From positions 124,001 to 188,000 of the forward strand of contig NZ_BBOJ01000008.1 in NCBI RefSeq assembly GCF_000974445.1: a stretch of 64,000 bases of DNA, given 5' to 3'. Made by a program: the position numbers and the translations under genes. This document shows positions 11,301-17,951 of the stretch, one piece after another (position 1 is the first letter of the stretch; every line of letters begins with the position of its first letter). This stretch comes from Lentzea aerocolonigenes. Its GTDB lineage: Bacteria > Actinomycetota > Actinomycetes > Mycobacteriales > Pseudonocardiaceae. The notes under the pieces were generated by a model, which saw nothing but the letters and a program-made list of their open reading frames with translations, had not been told where the DNA came from and did not search any database.

Positions 11301-12033
11301 GATAAAACTAGGCGACAAGCTTCTTGCCACAGATCCGGAGACCGGTGAAAGCCGGGAGCAGGACGTGGTGCGGACCATCGTCGGTGACGGCTCCAAGAAT
11401 CTCGTGGAACTGACCGTCGACGGTCAGGCCGAGAAGATCGTCGCCACCGACGGGCATCGGTTCTGGTTGCCGGAGCTCAAGGAGTGGGTGCGAGCGGACA
11501 AGCTCGTCGCCGGTGTCTGGCTGCAAACCTCTGCCGGCACCTGGGTGCAGGTCGTTCAGGTACGGCAGCGGACTGCTCAACAGCGCGTTCACAATCTGAC
11601 GGTCAACGGTGCCCACACCTACCATGTGCTTGCAGGCAGCACAGCGGTCCTTTCCCACAACTGCGGCACCTCGATCGGGCCGGTAGACCATCTCGCACTC
11701 GGCCGAGACAAGTACGACGTGACAGGTTTCGCGGAGCACGTCGAGGCACGGCACCTCATGGGTAACGTCGACGGTTGGCGTCAGGAGGTGTCCAAAGCGG
11801 TCCAGCGCACGGCAAATGGTGAAGGCCGCATTTCGTTCATGCTCGATGGTCTGCCAGGTGCGGGGCAGGGGCCGCAGGTTGCACTCAAGCGGGCCAGGGA
11901 AGCTGCGGCCGCGAACAATGGTAGTCTGATGCCCACGCAGTGGGAGCTGATCCAGGTGGCGGATGCTGGATTGATGGATTTTGTTCAGTTCTTCAGGCAC
12001 AACAAGCGTCTTGGTACTTGGGGGCCGGTGTGA
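5359..12033 (+). CDS. Rhs/YD-repeat polymorphic toxin with Hint domain
   Basis: 2224 residues; ATG preceded by AGAGGA. Signal peptide to about residue 31 (TPALA then Q). Residues about 220-310 form an SpvB-like N-terminal domain. YD repeats of the form YD--GR(L/V)----D run from about 960 to 1700. The Rhs core ends with YFDPFGKARG and LGAREYDPATGRFLSDDP, then NNNPVTFSDPTG near 1780. Residues 1958-2101 are a Hint (intein-like) autoprocessing module: Cys1958 in ACLVNSFVPGTRVL, the ATDGHRFW block, and terminal HN before Cys2102. The last 122 residues are a separate toxin domain (ALGRDKYDVTGFAEHVEARH, then PTQWELIQVADAGLMD). This recalls polymorphic toxin type 27 from memory, not confirmed. Expected action: contact-dependent or secreted toxin released from the Rhs cage. 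Confidence 0.9.
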   Translation: MRAHATWSRALALSLGWVMIAGVVTPTPALAQPTGRDVRKPDTQTEKNVPGVPAKLRQANQITATNEPVAKVGWPVPSKSDVASSGDFRQAGISPIKVSKTDATPVRVETFSQDTSAKVGVAGVVLKVSDKAGKSPGKTSVQLDYAGFDNAYGGDYGSRLRLVQLPECALSTPDKAECRTRTPLASRNDVKAKRLTATDVTATSGPMVLAAEPAAGGAGGSFQATTLSPAGSWSAGGSSGDFTYNYPIKLPGSVGGNAPQVALGYSSSGVDGRTSATNNQASSVGDGWDLSAGGFIERRYKGCGEDVNTTIGQQKTADLCWATDNATIQLAGISSELVNIPGTNQWRAKNDDGSMIERLNRAPVAGGDDNGEFWKVTTPNGTQYFLGSREAESTWTVPVFGNHPGEPCWVQGKPFKELSCRQAWRWNVDYVVDPRGNVTRFYYQTEKNRYGRNLDAADGVQYDRAGRLHRIDYGLHSSDENAPAPGRVQLHYSERCVPSSGFDCNPSKLNKDNAKQWPDVPFDQICAPGARCENQYSPTFFSQLRLTKISTHVRRENVAAEWRDVDQWELGQSFPPSNDGLDPALWLDSIKHTGLVGESKSLPATKFERITLANRVDGDEYPPLLRGRIKRVQHEAGGITEVEYTDKDCVPGQRMPTKENAHLNTLRCFPSYWTPEGALKPQLHWFHKYVVRAVIADDRVRELSEQTKVYYEYESIANAPLWHYDENDFADATYRTWSQWRGYNKVRTISGDVNEPDRPVTEKIYLRGMDGDTEPDGKRDAWVEYDGERIEDVERLKGFEWKTIVRNGNAVHSKATSEPWMSPPTALNGDDRALLLNTKTVTTANHLGADRWRTKRASTTFDDVHGRALTVQDEGDVDVTGDERCTITTYVANEAAWMWNYASRILTYAAKCDAAATDDNTISDTVSAYDGKSFGEAPTKGLVTTASRWNGERTSPRLYQAVTTTEYDIYGRVKKTTDPGLGETTTVSEPAFGFPVRKVTTTNAKGHVSIVEYDPALGLPIAQIGANGERTDAKYDALGRLTHTWLPHRERDLSASAMYEYVYDESTATVVEVSKSLRERDEGYNVSYKIFDGLLRPRQTQTPDGEQKAGELGRVITDTFYDSRALVTKTNNAFFNNQPPDGKLFVVLDVQVPNQEFTKYDKLSRPASVSYHKFGTPQWSTTTVYAGDRVHVTPPPGQIPTTVVTDAHGREIERLQHDGLGADSTKSKYNFKGQLEEVTDPSGNKWSYEYDLLGRKWKETDPDRGTTTVEYNNLDQVVKTTDSEGRSMSFKYDQLGRKTQMLSGGTKLAEWTYDGQKKGLLDSATRFSGGQAYVQRITQYDDYSRILQSEVEIPASEGALGGRTYRFERDYTPVSGALLFTQSPAAGGLAVERVSTAYNDQGAPIKTGGLNTYVNEHIYSKFGETLRLTLGADQSPDQLWLTNYFEEGSRRLEQSIVDRSRDTDYRISNRKYSYDTGGNVTRIADEPSNKSAWDTQCFRYDNLRRLTKAFTPSSGDCATTAVGGVDPYQQEYQYDKIGNRTLERTTTASGVASRKYNYDPANQPHVVRSIDETGPSGTARDEFGYDKTGNTRTRKVAGNTQTIAYDVEGRTAKVVEASGKESSYLYDADGGRLIKREQGRTTLYLPEGMELVKDDATNQVSGKRYYAHGGTVVAVRHSNGRLSYEVSDHQGTPTLSVKAGDLTYQRQYFDPFGKARGPNGGAWPDDKGFVGGTRDTSGLTHLGAREYDPATGRFLSDDPIMNTANPQQVNGYSYSNNNPVTFSDPTGMYLEGGVENGQSYGIDKERNIIVGNWPGGDEASAAAYPTATNKRRKAHAAHNAQQQARYDAAGGKDKYEEYLREANNSQSWWDVVVAELPELLMDLTGINDVKNCFTQFDILACVSLVPWAKAFKLVQAGERIAKAIMKANRIIDKIKDSWARLRKIEDKAEEVAETATACLVNSFVPGTRVLMADGSSKPIEQIKLGDKLLATDPETGESREQDVVRTIVGDGSKNLVELTVDGQAEKIVATDGHRFWLPELKEWVRADKLVAGVWLQTSAGTWVQVVQVRQRTAQQRVHNLTVNGAHTYHVLAGSTAVLSHNCGTSIGPVDHLALGRDKYDVTGFAEHVEARHLMGNVDGWRQEVSKAVQRTANGEGRISFMLDGLPGAGQGPQVALKRAREAAAANNGSLMPTQWELIQVADAGLMDFVQFFRHNKRLGTWGPV

Positions 12034-12473
12034 AGCGCTTTCCTGCGGGGTTCGATCTCCGCGACGGGCGATCATTTTCTTTGATCGACTATCGGCATGG
12101 TCATGGCTACGTGCTCTTGCGCGGGTTCCCTGAAATCGATGACGACCTTCCAGGCGGAGCTTCCTTGCGGGTCCTGGATGTGCTCTTCTCTGGTGTCATC
12201 AGGCTGTCCTGCTGGAAGGACGCCGGCGAGCTCCACCTCAGGGAAGCGACTGTCGCTCAGCGGACTGGGATCGAAGCCAGGGTTGGCGGATTCCGCGCTG
12301 GGCAGAGAGTGTTCCTGCTCAGGTCGGACTCGCTTGAAGAGTACATTGTCTCCTATGGCATTCAATGGGCGGAGTTCGAATTGCCTGGCGGTGCTCAGAG
12401 TCCTCTCGTCTCCGAGGATCCTGAATACCGAAAGGCGTATCCTCCGACTGCAGGAGTGATCTGTACCGCTTAG
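12030..12473 (+). CDS. Candidate immunity protein to the Rhs toxin
   Basis: 147 residues starting at a GTG that overlaps the Rhs stop codon (GTGA, 12030-12033), with GGGG at 12021-12024 as ribosome-binding site. It is a small soluble protein with no signal peptide, rich in acidic and aromatic residues (GHGYVLLRGFPEIDDDLPGG, LEEYIVSYGIQWAEFELPGG). I do not recognise the family. Translational coupling directly behind the C-terminal toxin domain is the standard position of a cognate immunity gene, so immunity is inferred from context. A hairpin follows the gene, closing the toxin operon. Confidence 0.7.
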   Translation: MKRFPAGFDLRDGRSFSLIDYRHGHGYVLLRGFPEIDDDLPGGASLRVLDVLFSGVIRLSCWKDAGELHLREATVAQRTGIEARVGGFRAGQRVFLLRSDSLEEYIVSYGIQWAEFELPGGAQSPLVSEDPEYRKAYPPTAGVICTA

Positions 12474-12531
12474 CTTAGGTCATCTCGTTACTGGGGTTGC
12501 ACCGGAAAGGCTGGACCCTTTCACCTGAAAC

Positions 12532-12568
12532 CTGCGGCCCGGACACGATCAAGGTGCCCGGCCCGCAG
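12532..12568 (+). terminator. Hairpin terminator of the Rhs operon
   Basis: A 15-bp stem with two mismatches (arms about 12532-12546 and 12554-12568, loop GATCAAG) between the immunity gene and the convergent BtrH-like gene. It has no T tract, as is common for GC-rich actinobacterial terminators. Confidence 0.55.
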
Positions 12569-12608
12569 AGCGATGGAGAGGGTGCGCGGAAGTCCGCGCG
12601 GCCCCCGC

Positions 12609-13595
12609 TCAGACGTCGGCCAGCACCTGCGTGGCGTGGCGTTCCGCGGCTTCGAGTCCGATGAGGATCTGCGAGGCGCGGGCCAGGTGAGCAGGGTCAC
12701 CGGTCTTTCCCGCCGCCGTCACGAGGTCGGCTACTTCGGTCCACAACGGAGCGATCTCGGCGTACAGCCGGTGCCCGAGGCGGATGTCGTCGTCACCGGT
12801 GATCTCGGCGGCCTCGGCGAGGAAGTCGCGGTACAGCGCGCGGAACAGCGAGCCGCCGGTGCCGCCGCGTTCCATCAGCGTCGCGGCGAGCGGCAGATCG
12901 TGGGCCGGCTCGCGGGAGCGGTCGAGCCACTTCGTCACCTGCCGGGCCGCCTTGCCGATGCCGCGGTGGCCGAGGTTCGCGATGGGCGGGTTGAGGAAGG
13001 CACGCGCGTTGCCGGCAATCGCTTTCCGGACGGCGTCGCGCAGATCGACCTCCACGGCGCCGGAGATCGTGAACGAGAGGTTGCGGGCGGTCATCGGCCC
13101 TCGTTCGCCGCGCGCCCGTGCCAGGCTCTCCAGCGTGGTCGTCACGGCGCCGCCCTGCTGTGCGGTGTCGATCAGGTGGGCGTGGGTGTCGTCGTAGCCG
13201 CGCATCGCGACGAAGTGGCCCCCGAAGTGCACTTTCGTGCCGAAGTACTCCAGGTGGTAGCAGTCCAGCTGGAGCCCGACCGGCCGTCCTTCGGCGAGCG
13301 CGGTGGTCACGTTCTGCCAGGCCTTGCGGGGTGAAGTGGTCTCCTGGACGTGCAGCGTCAGGCCCAGCCGGTCCGCGGCGGTCCGGGTGAGCGCCATCGG
13401 TTTGACGCGACCGCCGAGGAACGGGAAGTCCATGTTCTTCGCGTCCCAGTAGACGAAGCCCAGCCCCTCGCCGAGGCCGAACAACATCGGCTCGGAGCGT
13501 TCGAGACCCTCGTGGCGCAGCAGGGCGCCGAGCGTGGTGGTCTCGCAGTGCAGGCCGCCGGGGAACGCGACGTTCTCGATGATCACGCGGTCCAT
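12609..13595 (-). CDS. BtrH N-terminal/DUF4872 domain protein
   Basis: 328 residues from an ATG at 13595 with AGAGGG upstream. The N-terminus carries PGGLHCETTTLGALLRHEG, characteristic of the BtrH N-terminal domain, a cysteine-protease-like fold first known from the acyltransferase of butirosin synthesis. Cys17, His127 (GGHFVAMRGYDD) and Asp143 (HLIDT) could form a papain-like triad; this assignment is inferred. The C-terminal half, helical with a conserved P-A--LGHRGIGKA segment, matches the usual DUF4872 partner. No butirosin-like genes are nearby, so its substrate is unknown; a stand-alone acyl transfer or peptidase function is plausible. Divergent from the sigma-factor gene across 114 bases. 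Confidence 0.75.
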   Translation of the reverse strand: MDRVIIENVAFPGGLHCETTTLGALLRHEGLERSEPMLFGLGEGLGFVYWDAKNMDFPFLGGRVKPMALTRTAADRLGLTLHVQETTSPRKAWQNVTTALAEGRPVGLQLDCYHLEYFGTKVHFGGHFVAMRGYDDTHAHLIDTAQQGGAVTTTLESLARARGERGPMTARNLSFTISGAVEVDLRDAVRKAIAGNARAFLNPPIANLGHRGIGKAARQVTKWLDRSREPAHDLPLAATLMERGGTGGSLFRALYRDFLAEAAEITGDDDIRLGHRLYAEIAPLWTEVADLVTAAGKTGDPAHLARASQILIGLEAAERHATQVLADV

Positions 13596-13709
13596 GCTCG
13601 ACCCTCTCACGGTGTGAGGGTCAACTTCTGGGAGATCGGATGCAACGTTGGAGGCCACTTCTCCATTAGGGGTGCGAAATCGAGGTCGAGCGACGATCGG
13701 GAGTGGCCG

Positions 13710-14201
13710 GTGGAGTTTGCTGAGTACGTGGCGAGGCAGCGTCCCGCGCTGATGCGGTTCGCCATGGTCCTGACCTGCCGGACGTGGCTGGCCGAGGACC
13801 TGGTGAGCGACGTGTTGGGCCGGGCGTTCGAGCGCTGGGAACGGATCTCGGTGATGGAGGAGCCGAACGCCTACGTGCGGCGGATGATCGTCAACGAGTA
13901 CCTGTCCTGGCGCAGGATGCTGAGCCGCACGTTCCCGCGCGCCGAGGTCGAGCCGTCGGTGATCTCCGACGGCGCGGACGAGCGGGCCGAGCGGGACGCG
14001 ATGATCAACCGCCTCGCCGGCCTGCCGAAGAAGCAACGCGCGGCCGTGGTCCTGCGCTACTACGCGGGCCTGTCCGACAGGGAGATCGCCACGCAGTTGG
14101 GGTGCCGGGAGCCGACAGTGCGCAGCCAGATCCACCGGGCGCTCACCGTTCTGCGCATCGACCTCACGGCCACCGCACCCAACTTCCAGGAGACCTCATG
14201 A
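13710..14201 (+). CDS. SigE-family ECF RNA polymerase sigma factor
   Basis: 163 residues. The chosen start is the GTG at 13710 with GGGAG six bases upstream. Region 2 includes FAMVLTCRTWLAEDLVSDVLGRAFERW and region 4 LPKKQRAAVVLRYYAGLSDREIATQLGC followed by EPTVRSQIHRAL, the recognition helix. Length and sequence fit the compact actinobacterial SigE-type ECF factors of about 165-175 residues. The downstream membrane-protein gene starts inside its stop codon (ATGA), so the two are translationally coupled. The partner may control or be controlled by this factor, as for other ECF/membrane pairs. Confidence 0.9.
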   Translation: MEFAEYVARQRPALMRFAMVLTCRTWLAEDLVSDVLGRAFERWERISVMEEPNAYVRRMIVNEYLSWRRMLSRTFPRAEVEPSVISDGADERAERDAMINRLAGLPKKQRAAVVLRYYAGLSDREIATQLGCREPTVRSQIHRALTVLRIDLTATAPNFQETS

Positions 14202-14986
14202 GCGACCTTCGCACCCTCCACGACGCCTTCGCAGAGTTGGAACGACGCGTCGACGCCGCAACCGCGGGCGTGGCACCGGTCGTGCGCCCGCGGCGAGCAG
14301 TGCGGCTGGTCCCCGTGATGGCCACCGTAGTCGCGGTGGCGGCCCTGTTCGCGGGCGCGGTGTGGCTCGTACCGGGCAACTCCAGCACGCCCGCCGGCCC
14401 ACCGACCCCGGCACCGGCCACGACCACGGCGCGCAACCCGGTCCCCGCCACACCGGACGACCTGATCGCCCGGTTCAAGGTGGTGCTCGGCGACACCGCG
14501 ACGGTCGAGGTGACCCAGAAGCACACCTTCTCAGGAGCGCCCGCGTCCTCGGGGAACAACGCGCCACCCGGTGGAGGAGTGGTCCTCGTCCCCGAGACAG
14601 TGAACCCGAACTACCCCAGCTACGCGCTCGTCGGCGGGACTCTGACCTCGGCAGGCATCAAGGGGAGCTTCGGCCTCCTGATGTACCCCGGCCACGACTC
14701 CGAGCCCCGCAATTGGTGCAGGAACGCCAAGCCGGCGGACTGTGTCGTCAGCACACTGCCCGACGGCTCCCGGCTGGCGGCCGAGACCGCGCGGCCGGAT
14801 CAGGGCGCGGTGTCGTACATGGTGTGCATCAAGCGGCCCGACGGGACGATGATCCGGTTGCAGATCAGCAACCAGGAGGACCCCGCGGGCGCGGTGATCG
14901 GCACGCCGGGCGGCCTGTTCTACGCGTCGCAGCCGCCGCTGACCCTCGAGCAGCTGAAGGCGATCGTCACCTCCGACAAGTGGTGA
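14198..14986 (+). CDS. Single-pass membrane protein coupled to the ECF sigma factor
   Basis: 262 residues. A cytoplasmic N-terminus of about 35 residues (MSDLRTLHDAFAELERRVDA) precedes one membrane segment (about 36-58, VMATVVAVAALFAGAVWLV), then a Pro/Thr-rich linker and an extracytoplasmic domain with paired cysteines (NWCRNAKPADCVV, YMVCIKR). It overlaps the sigma gene by four bases. This topology resembles anti-sigma or sigma-associated sensors, but no zinc-binding anti-sigma motif (HXXXCXXC) is visible, so I call it only a candidate sigma-linked regulator. Confidence 0.7.
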   Translation: MSDLRTLHDAFAELERRVDAATAGVAPVVRPRRAVRLVPVMATVVAVAALFAGAVWLVPGNSSTPAGPPTPAPATTTARNPVPATPDDLIARFKVVLGDTATVEVTQKHTFSGAPASSGNNAPPGGGVVLVPETVNPNYPSYALVGGTLTSAGIKGSFGLLMYPGHDSEPRNWCRNAKPADCVVSTLPDGSRLAAETARPDQGAVSYMVCIKRPDGTMIRLQISNQEDPAGAVIGTPGGLFYASQPPLTLEQLKAIVTSDKW

Positions 14987-15345
14987 CGATGATGGCCGGC
15001 CACCTCGGTGGCCGGCCATTCGCCGAAATGCAGAAAAGCAGGCAGAGACGAATCTCTACCTGCTTCTCTGGAGTACGCCGCCAGGGACTCGAACCCCGGA
15101 CCCGCTGATCAAGAGTCCTCGGGTGGGGCCCGTTGGGGGTGCCGGTTGATGTCGGTGGGTGCCGTTTCCGCACTTCGAGGTCAAGCAGCGCCGGGTGTCC
15201 CTGTCTCGTCATGTCGCCTTGTGTCGCAACAGGTCGGGGATCTCGGGCGCGGCTCGGGCTCCCGAGGCACCGCTTCGGGGGCCTGCACGATGTCGAGCGG
15301 ACAGGTGAGTGGCGGCGTCGTAGTCGTCGGAGCCGACCTGGACGC
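14987..15345. other. Intergenic region holding the left tRNA-Lys duplication
   Basis: 359 bases between the membrane-protein gene and the carboxylesterase. 15037-15117 is the partial tRNA-Lys copy described separately. The remaining 228 bases up to the esterase stop show no ribosome-binding site, no recognisable protein and no recombinase remnant on either strand. Confidence 0.5.
15037..15117 (-). repeat. Left direct repeat: 3' half of tRNA-Lys plus terminator (att-like)
   Basis: 81 bases matching 17915-17995 with only two differences (15043 and 15110). It contains the tRNA-Lys 3' part from the anticodon loop to the acceptor end and the following terminator hairpin, but the 5' half of the tRNA is absent: after 15117 the sequence diverges completely. 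This is what integration into a tRNA 3' end leaves at the far junction. One of the two changes puts a mismatch in the terminator stem. Confidence 0.85.
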
Positions 15346-16836
15346 TCACGAGAGGTCGAAGGGGGAGGGGGAGTGGTTCTCCCAGATCTGGCGGGATGCC
15401 TGTTCTGGGTAGGGCAGAGTCTTGGACTCGGTGTCCAGGACACGGGTGAGGTGCTCGCCAGGCCGGTGTGCGGACCAGCCCGCGTCGCCGGTGGTGACGA
15501 AGCGGACCCACGTTTCCCGGAGTTCGCGGGAGAGCGCGACGGCGTCGGGAGTGGGCTCCTCGCCGATGAGTTGGGTGCCGACGGGGCTGTCCAGCGTGCC
15601 GAACGCCAAGGGCATGTCGAGGCTGTGGCAGGCGCCCAGGATGCCGCCGAGGGCTGGGGCGGTCCAGCACAGTTCGAACAGGTACGAGGTGCCCCCGGCT
15701 GCGGCGTTCGCCTCGGCCAGCTGCTGTGACGGCATGCGGAAGAGGGCGTCGGAGTACACCGCCTCGACCAGTTCCTCCGGGCCTGCCTGCGGGAACGCGG
15801 CGCGGTAGGCCCGCGCGCCGTCCGGCTGCGGGGCGAGCAGTTCCAAGGCTGCGTGGGCATCCTCCTCGGTGAAGGTGCCATGCCGTCCGCTCATGACGCT
15901 GAAGTACCGGAATTCGTCCTGGGCGTGGCCGACGAGCAGTTCGGTCCCGCTCGCACGCCCGCCGGTCAGCGCGGGCCATGGTGTTTCCGGGAAGACCTCT
16001 CCGTCGACGACGGGGCACAGCGCGGCGCCGGTCTCCGTGAGGCGTCCCCAGCTCTCCCGGTACGCGTGGAGGCCGGCGTTGAAAGAGGTGAGCTCCGCGG
16101 CCAGGTGCCACGGGTCGATGTCGCGCAAGGCCTCGACGGTGGGGCCCGCCGCGCCGACCCGGTCCGCGAACACGGCGGTGACCTGCCGTGCCAGCGCGGG
16201 GGTGCTGTACAGCCCCGGCACCGAATGGGCGATGGCCCGCCGGAACAGACCGCGCGCGGACTTCATCGTCAGCAGGGCGGCGACCGAGCCCGCACCGGCC
16301 GACACCCCGCCCACGGTGACCCGGCCGGGATCGCCACCAAAGGCAGCGATGTTGCGCTGCACCCACTCCAGCGCTGCGATCTGGTCGAGGAATCCGCGGT
16401 TGGGTGGCGCGTCGTCGAGGAATGCGAATCCCTCCGCACCCACGCGGCAGTTGATGGTCACCACGACGATTCCCGACTCGGCCAGCGCTGCCGGGTCGAA
16501 CATCGGGTCGCTCGACGCCGCCGAGAGGTAGCCGCCCACGGGAATCCACACCAGCACCGGCAGTCCCGCCGCGCCGGGATCCGGAGTGCCGATGTTGAGC
16601 GTCAGCCAGTCGGTTCCCTGCGGGGCCACGGCGATCGGCAGGGACAGCGGCACCACGGGGCCGAACTCGACCGCCTGCCTGGTCCCCTCCCAGTGGTGCG
16701 GCGGCGCCGGCGCGGCGAAGCGGAGCGCCCCGACCGGGGGCTGGGCGTAGGGAATGCCGCGGAACACCGTGTGCCCCTGCCGCCGGCGCCCCTGCACCAC
16801 GCCTTCCGTAGTCCGTGCTTTCGGCTCTTCGGTCAT
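15346..16836 (-). CDS. Type-B carboxylesterase
   Basis: 496 residues; ATG at 16836 behind GGGAGGGA (a longer ORF to 16863 has no ribosome-binding site). It has the family N-terminus (VFRGIPYAQPPVGALRFAAP), the nucleophile elbow GGVSAGAGS with Ser179, and the catalytic-His segment GACHSLDMPLAFGT. The oxyanion-hole segment is unusual: family members have HGGG, whereas here it reads PVLVWIPVGGY, retaining only the GG. Length is normal for the family (about 490-530). It hydrolyses ester bonds of small substrates, presumably in the cytoplasm since no signal peptide is seen. The divergent TetR gene 98 bases away is the likely regulator. Both sit inside the tRNA-Lys-flanked islet. Confidence 0.88.
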   Translation of the reverse strand: MTEEPKARTTEGVVQGRRRQGHTVFRGIPYAQPPVGALRFAAPAPPHHWEGTRQAVEFGPVVPLSLPIAVAPQGTDWLTLNIGTPDPGAAGLPVLVWIPVGGYLSAASSDPMFDPAALAESGIVVVTINCRVGAEGFAFLDDAPPNRGFLDQIAALEWVQRNIAAFGGDPGRVTVGGVSAGAGSVAALLTMKSARGLFRRAIAHSVPGLYSTPALARQVTAVFADRVGAAGPTVEALRDIDPWHLAAELTSFNAGLHAYRESWGRLTETGAALCPVVDGEVFPETPWPALTGGRASGTELLVGHAQDEFRYFSVMSGRHGTFTEEDAHAALELLAPQPDGARAYRAAFPQAGPEELVEAVYSDALFRMPSQQLAEANAAAGGTSYLFELCWTAPALGGILGACHSLDMPLAFGTLDSPVGTQLIGEEPTPDAVALSRELRETWVRFVTTGDAGWSAHRPGEHLTRVLDTESKTLPYPEQASRQIWENHSPSPFDLS

Positions 16837-16864
16837 GTCGATTCCCTCCCTCGATCGAACCACC

Positions 16865-16910
16865 AGGGTTATAGGTCAGGTGTATTATGTCAACTGTATT
16901 GGATAATTCT
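16865..16910. promoter_or_regulatory. Divergent esterase/TetR control region
   Basis: An AT-rich patch in GC-rich surroundings, between the divergent starts. It contains TTGACA on the minus strand (16893-16888), TATAAC on the minus strand (16873-16868, spacer only 14) and GATAAT on the plus strand (16902-16907). ATTAT and ATAAT bracket the centre as an imperfect palindrome, a plausible TetR operator. The precise promoter assignment is weak. Confidence 0.4.
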
Positions 16911-16934
16911 CGGGTGCGAGGGAGAGGGCTGGCG

Positions 16935-17534
16935 ATGCCGAAACAGGTGGATCACCGCGGACGCCGCGAAGCGATTGCTCGCGCACTGTGGCGCGTGGTG
17001 GAGCGGCGCGGCGTCACACAGCTGACGATGCGCGTGGTGGCGCAGGAGGCAGGCATGTCACTCGGGCAGCTGCAGCACTACTTCGCCTCCCGGACCGCCA
17101 TGCTCTCCTTCGCCATGGATCTCGCGTCCGAGCAGACCTCGATGCGCATACAGCAGGGCCTCGATCAGCTCGGTGACCGCCCGCACCCCCGTGCCGTGCT
17201 GCGACTGACGCTCGCCGAAATGCTCCCCCTGCACGCCGACGCCCGCGCGACCAGTCGGATGAGCGCCGCCTACGTCCTGGAGGCGCTGCACGACGAAGCC
17301 GTGCACGAGCAGGCGCGCCGCGGCCTCGTCGAAGGGCGGGCCCTCGTCGAGCAGTTGGTCCGCCAGGCGATCGCCGACGGGCACATCGACTCCAGCTACG
17401 AGCCGGCGACTGAGACCAATCTGCTTCTCGCCCTCACCGGCTTCACCTCCTTGATCGAACTCGACGTGATCGAGCCCCAGGACGCGCTCGCGGCGATCGA
17501 CGTGCACTTGGACCGGCTGTTCAGCTGCACGTGA
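16935..17534 (+). CDS. TetR-family transcriptional regulator
   Basis: 199 residues from the ATG at 16935, with GGAGAGGG at 16921-16928; an upstream ATG at 16887 would include the promoter patch and is less likely. The N-terminal helix-turn-helix is clear: RRGVTQLTMRVVAQEAGMSL followed by GQLQHYFASRTAML. The C-terminal half is a helical ligand-binding domain (ending TGFTSLIELDVIEPQDALAA). By position it should control the divergent carboxylesterase, with the ester or its product as inducer; this is inference. Confidence 0.9.
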   Translation: MPKQVDHRGRREAIARALWRVVERRGVTQLTMRVVAQEAGMSLGQLQHYFASRTAMLSFAMDLASEQTSMRIQQGLDQLGDRPHPRAVLRLTLAEMLPLHADARATSRMSAAYVLEALHDEAVHEQARRGLVEGRALVEQLVRQAIADGHIDSSYEPATETNLLLALTGFTSLIELDVIEPQDALAAIDVHLDRLFSCT

Positions 17535-17951
17535 CCTGCCCCAGGGCGGACGGATGGGCAGGATCAGCTCTGATCCGGCGGCATTCGAGCGTGACGTCCT
17601 GCTGCCCGAGGTCAAGGTCGTGTTGTGCTGGGCACGACCTTCTTGCCGGAGCACCAAGCACCCGATCACGCGCACCTGAGCTACTACGGCGGGTTGGACG
17701 CGAGACCTCGTCCACGGACTTACCCGACTCGCCGGCCTCTTGCGTCGCGGGCGATCAAAATCGGGTCGCGCGGTGCTGTGGCGGCCGCCTCGGATCGCCT
17801 GTGCGTGCCACGCCGCCGACTCGCAGGCCTTAACCCCAGGGATGTCTCGGGCTCGCAAACCATGATCCAGAACCACGAAAGGGAGAATTCGGATGCGCAC
17901 CCGAAAAGCAAAGAAGCAGGTAGAGACGAATCTCTACCTGCTTCTCTGGAG
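17535..17951. other. Islet tail without a recognisable gene
   Basis: 417 bases between the TetR gene and the tRNA-Lys 3' end. It holds a small hairpin at 17536-17563 (arms CCTGCCC/GGGCAGG, likely the TetR-gene terminator), the palindrome GATCAGCTCTGATC at 17563-17576, and the right copy of the duplication from 17915. Short ORFs in it look random. Confidence 0.5.
17915..17942 (-). terminator. tRNA-Lys terminator
   Basis: A perfect 12-bp stem (arms 17915-17926 and 17931-17942) around a CGAA loop (TTCG in the transcript direction). In the minus direction it is followed by TCTTTGCTTTT. It begins 10 bases after the tRNA 3' end. Confidence 0.85.

Noticed and set aside
15118-17914. A recombinase or integrase gene within the tRNA-Lys islet
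   Set aside because: Neither strand shows Arg-His-Arg-Tyr or serine-recombinase motifs, so the islet is described without one.
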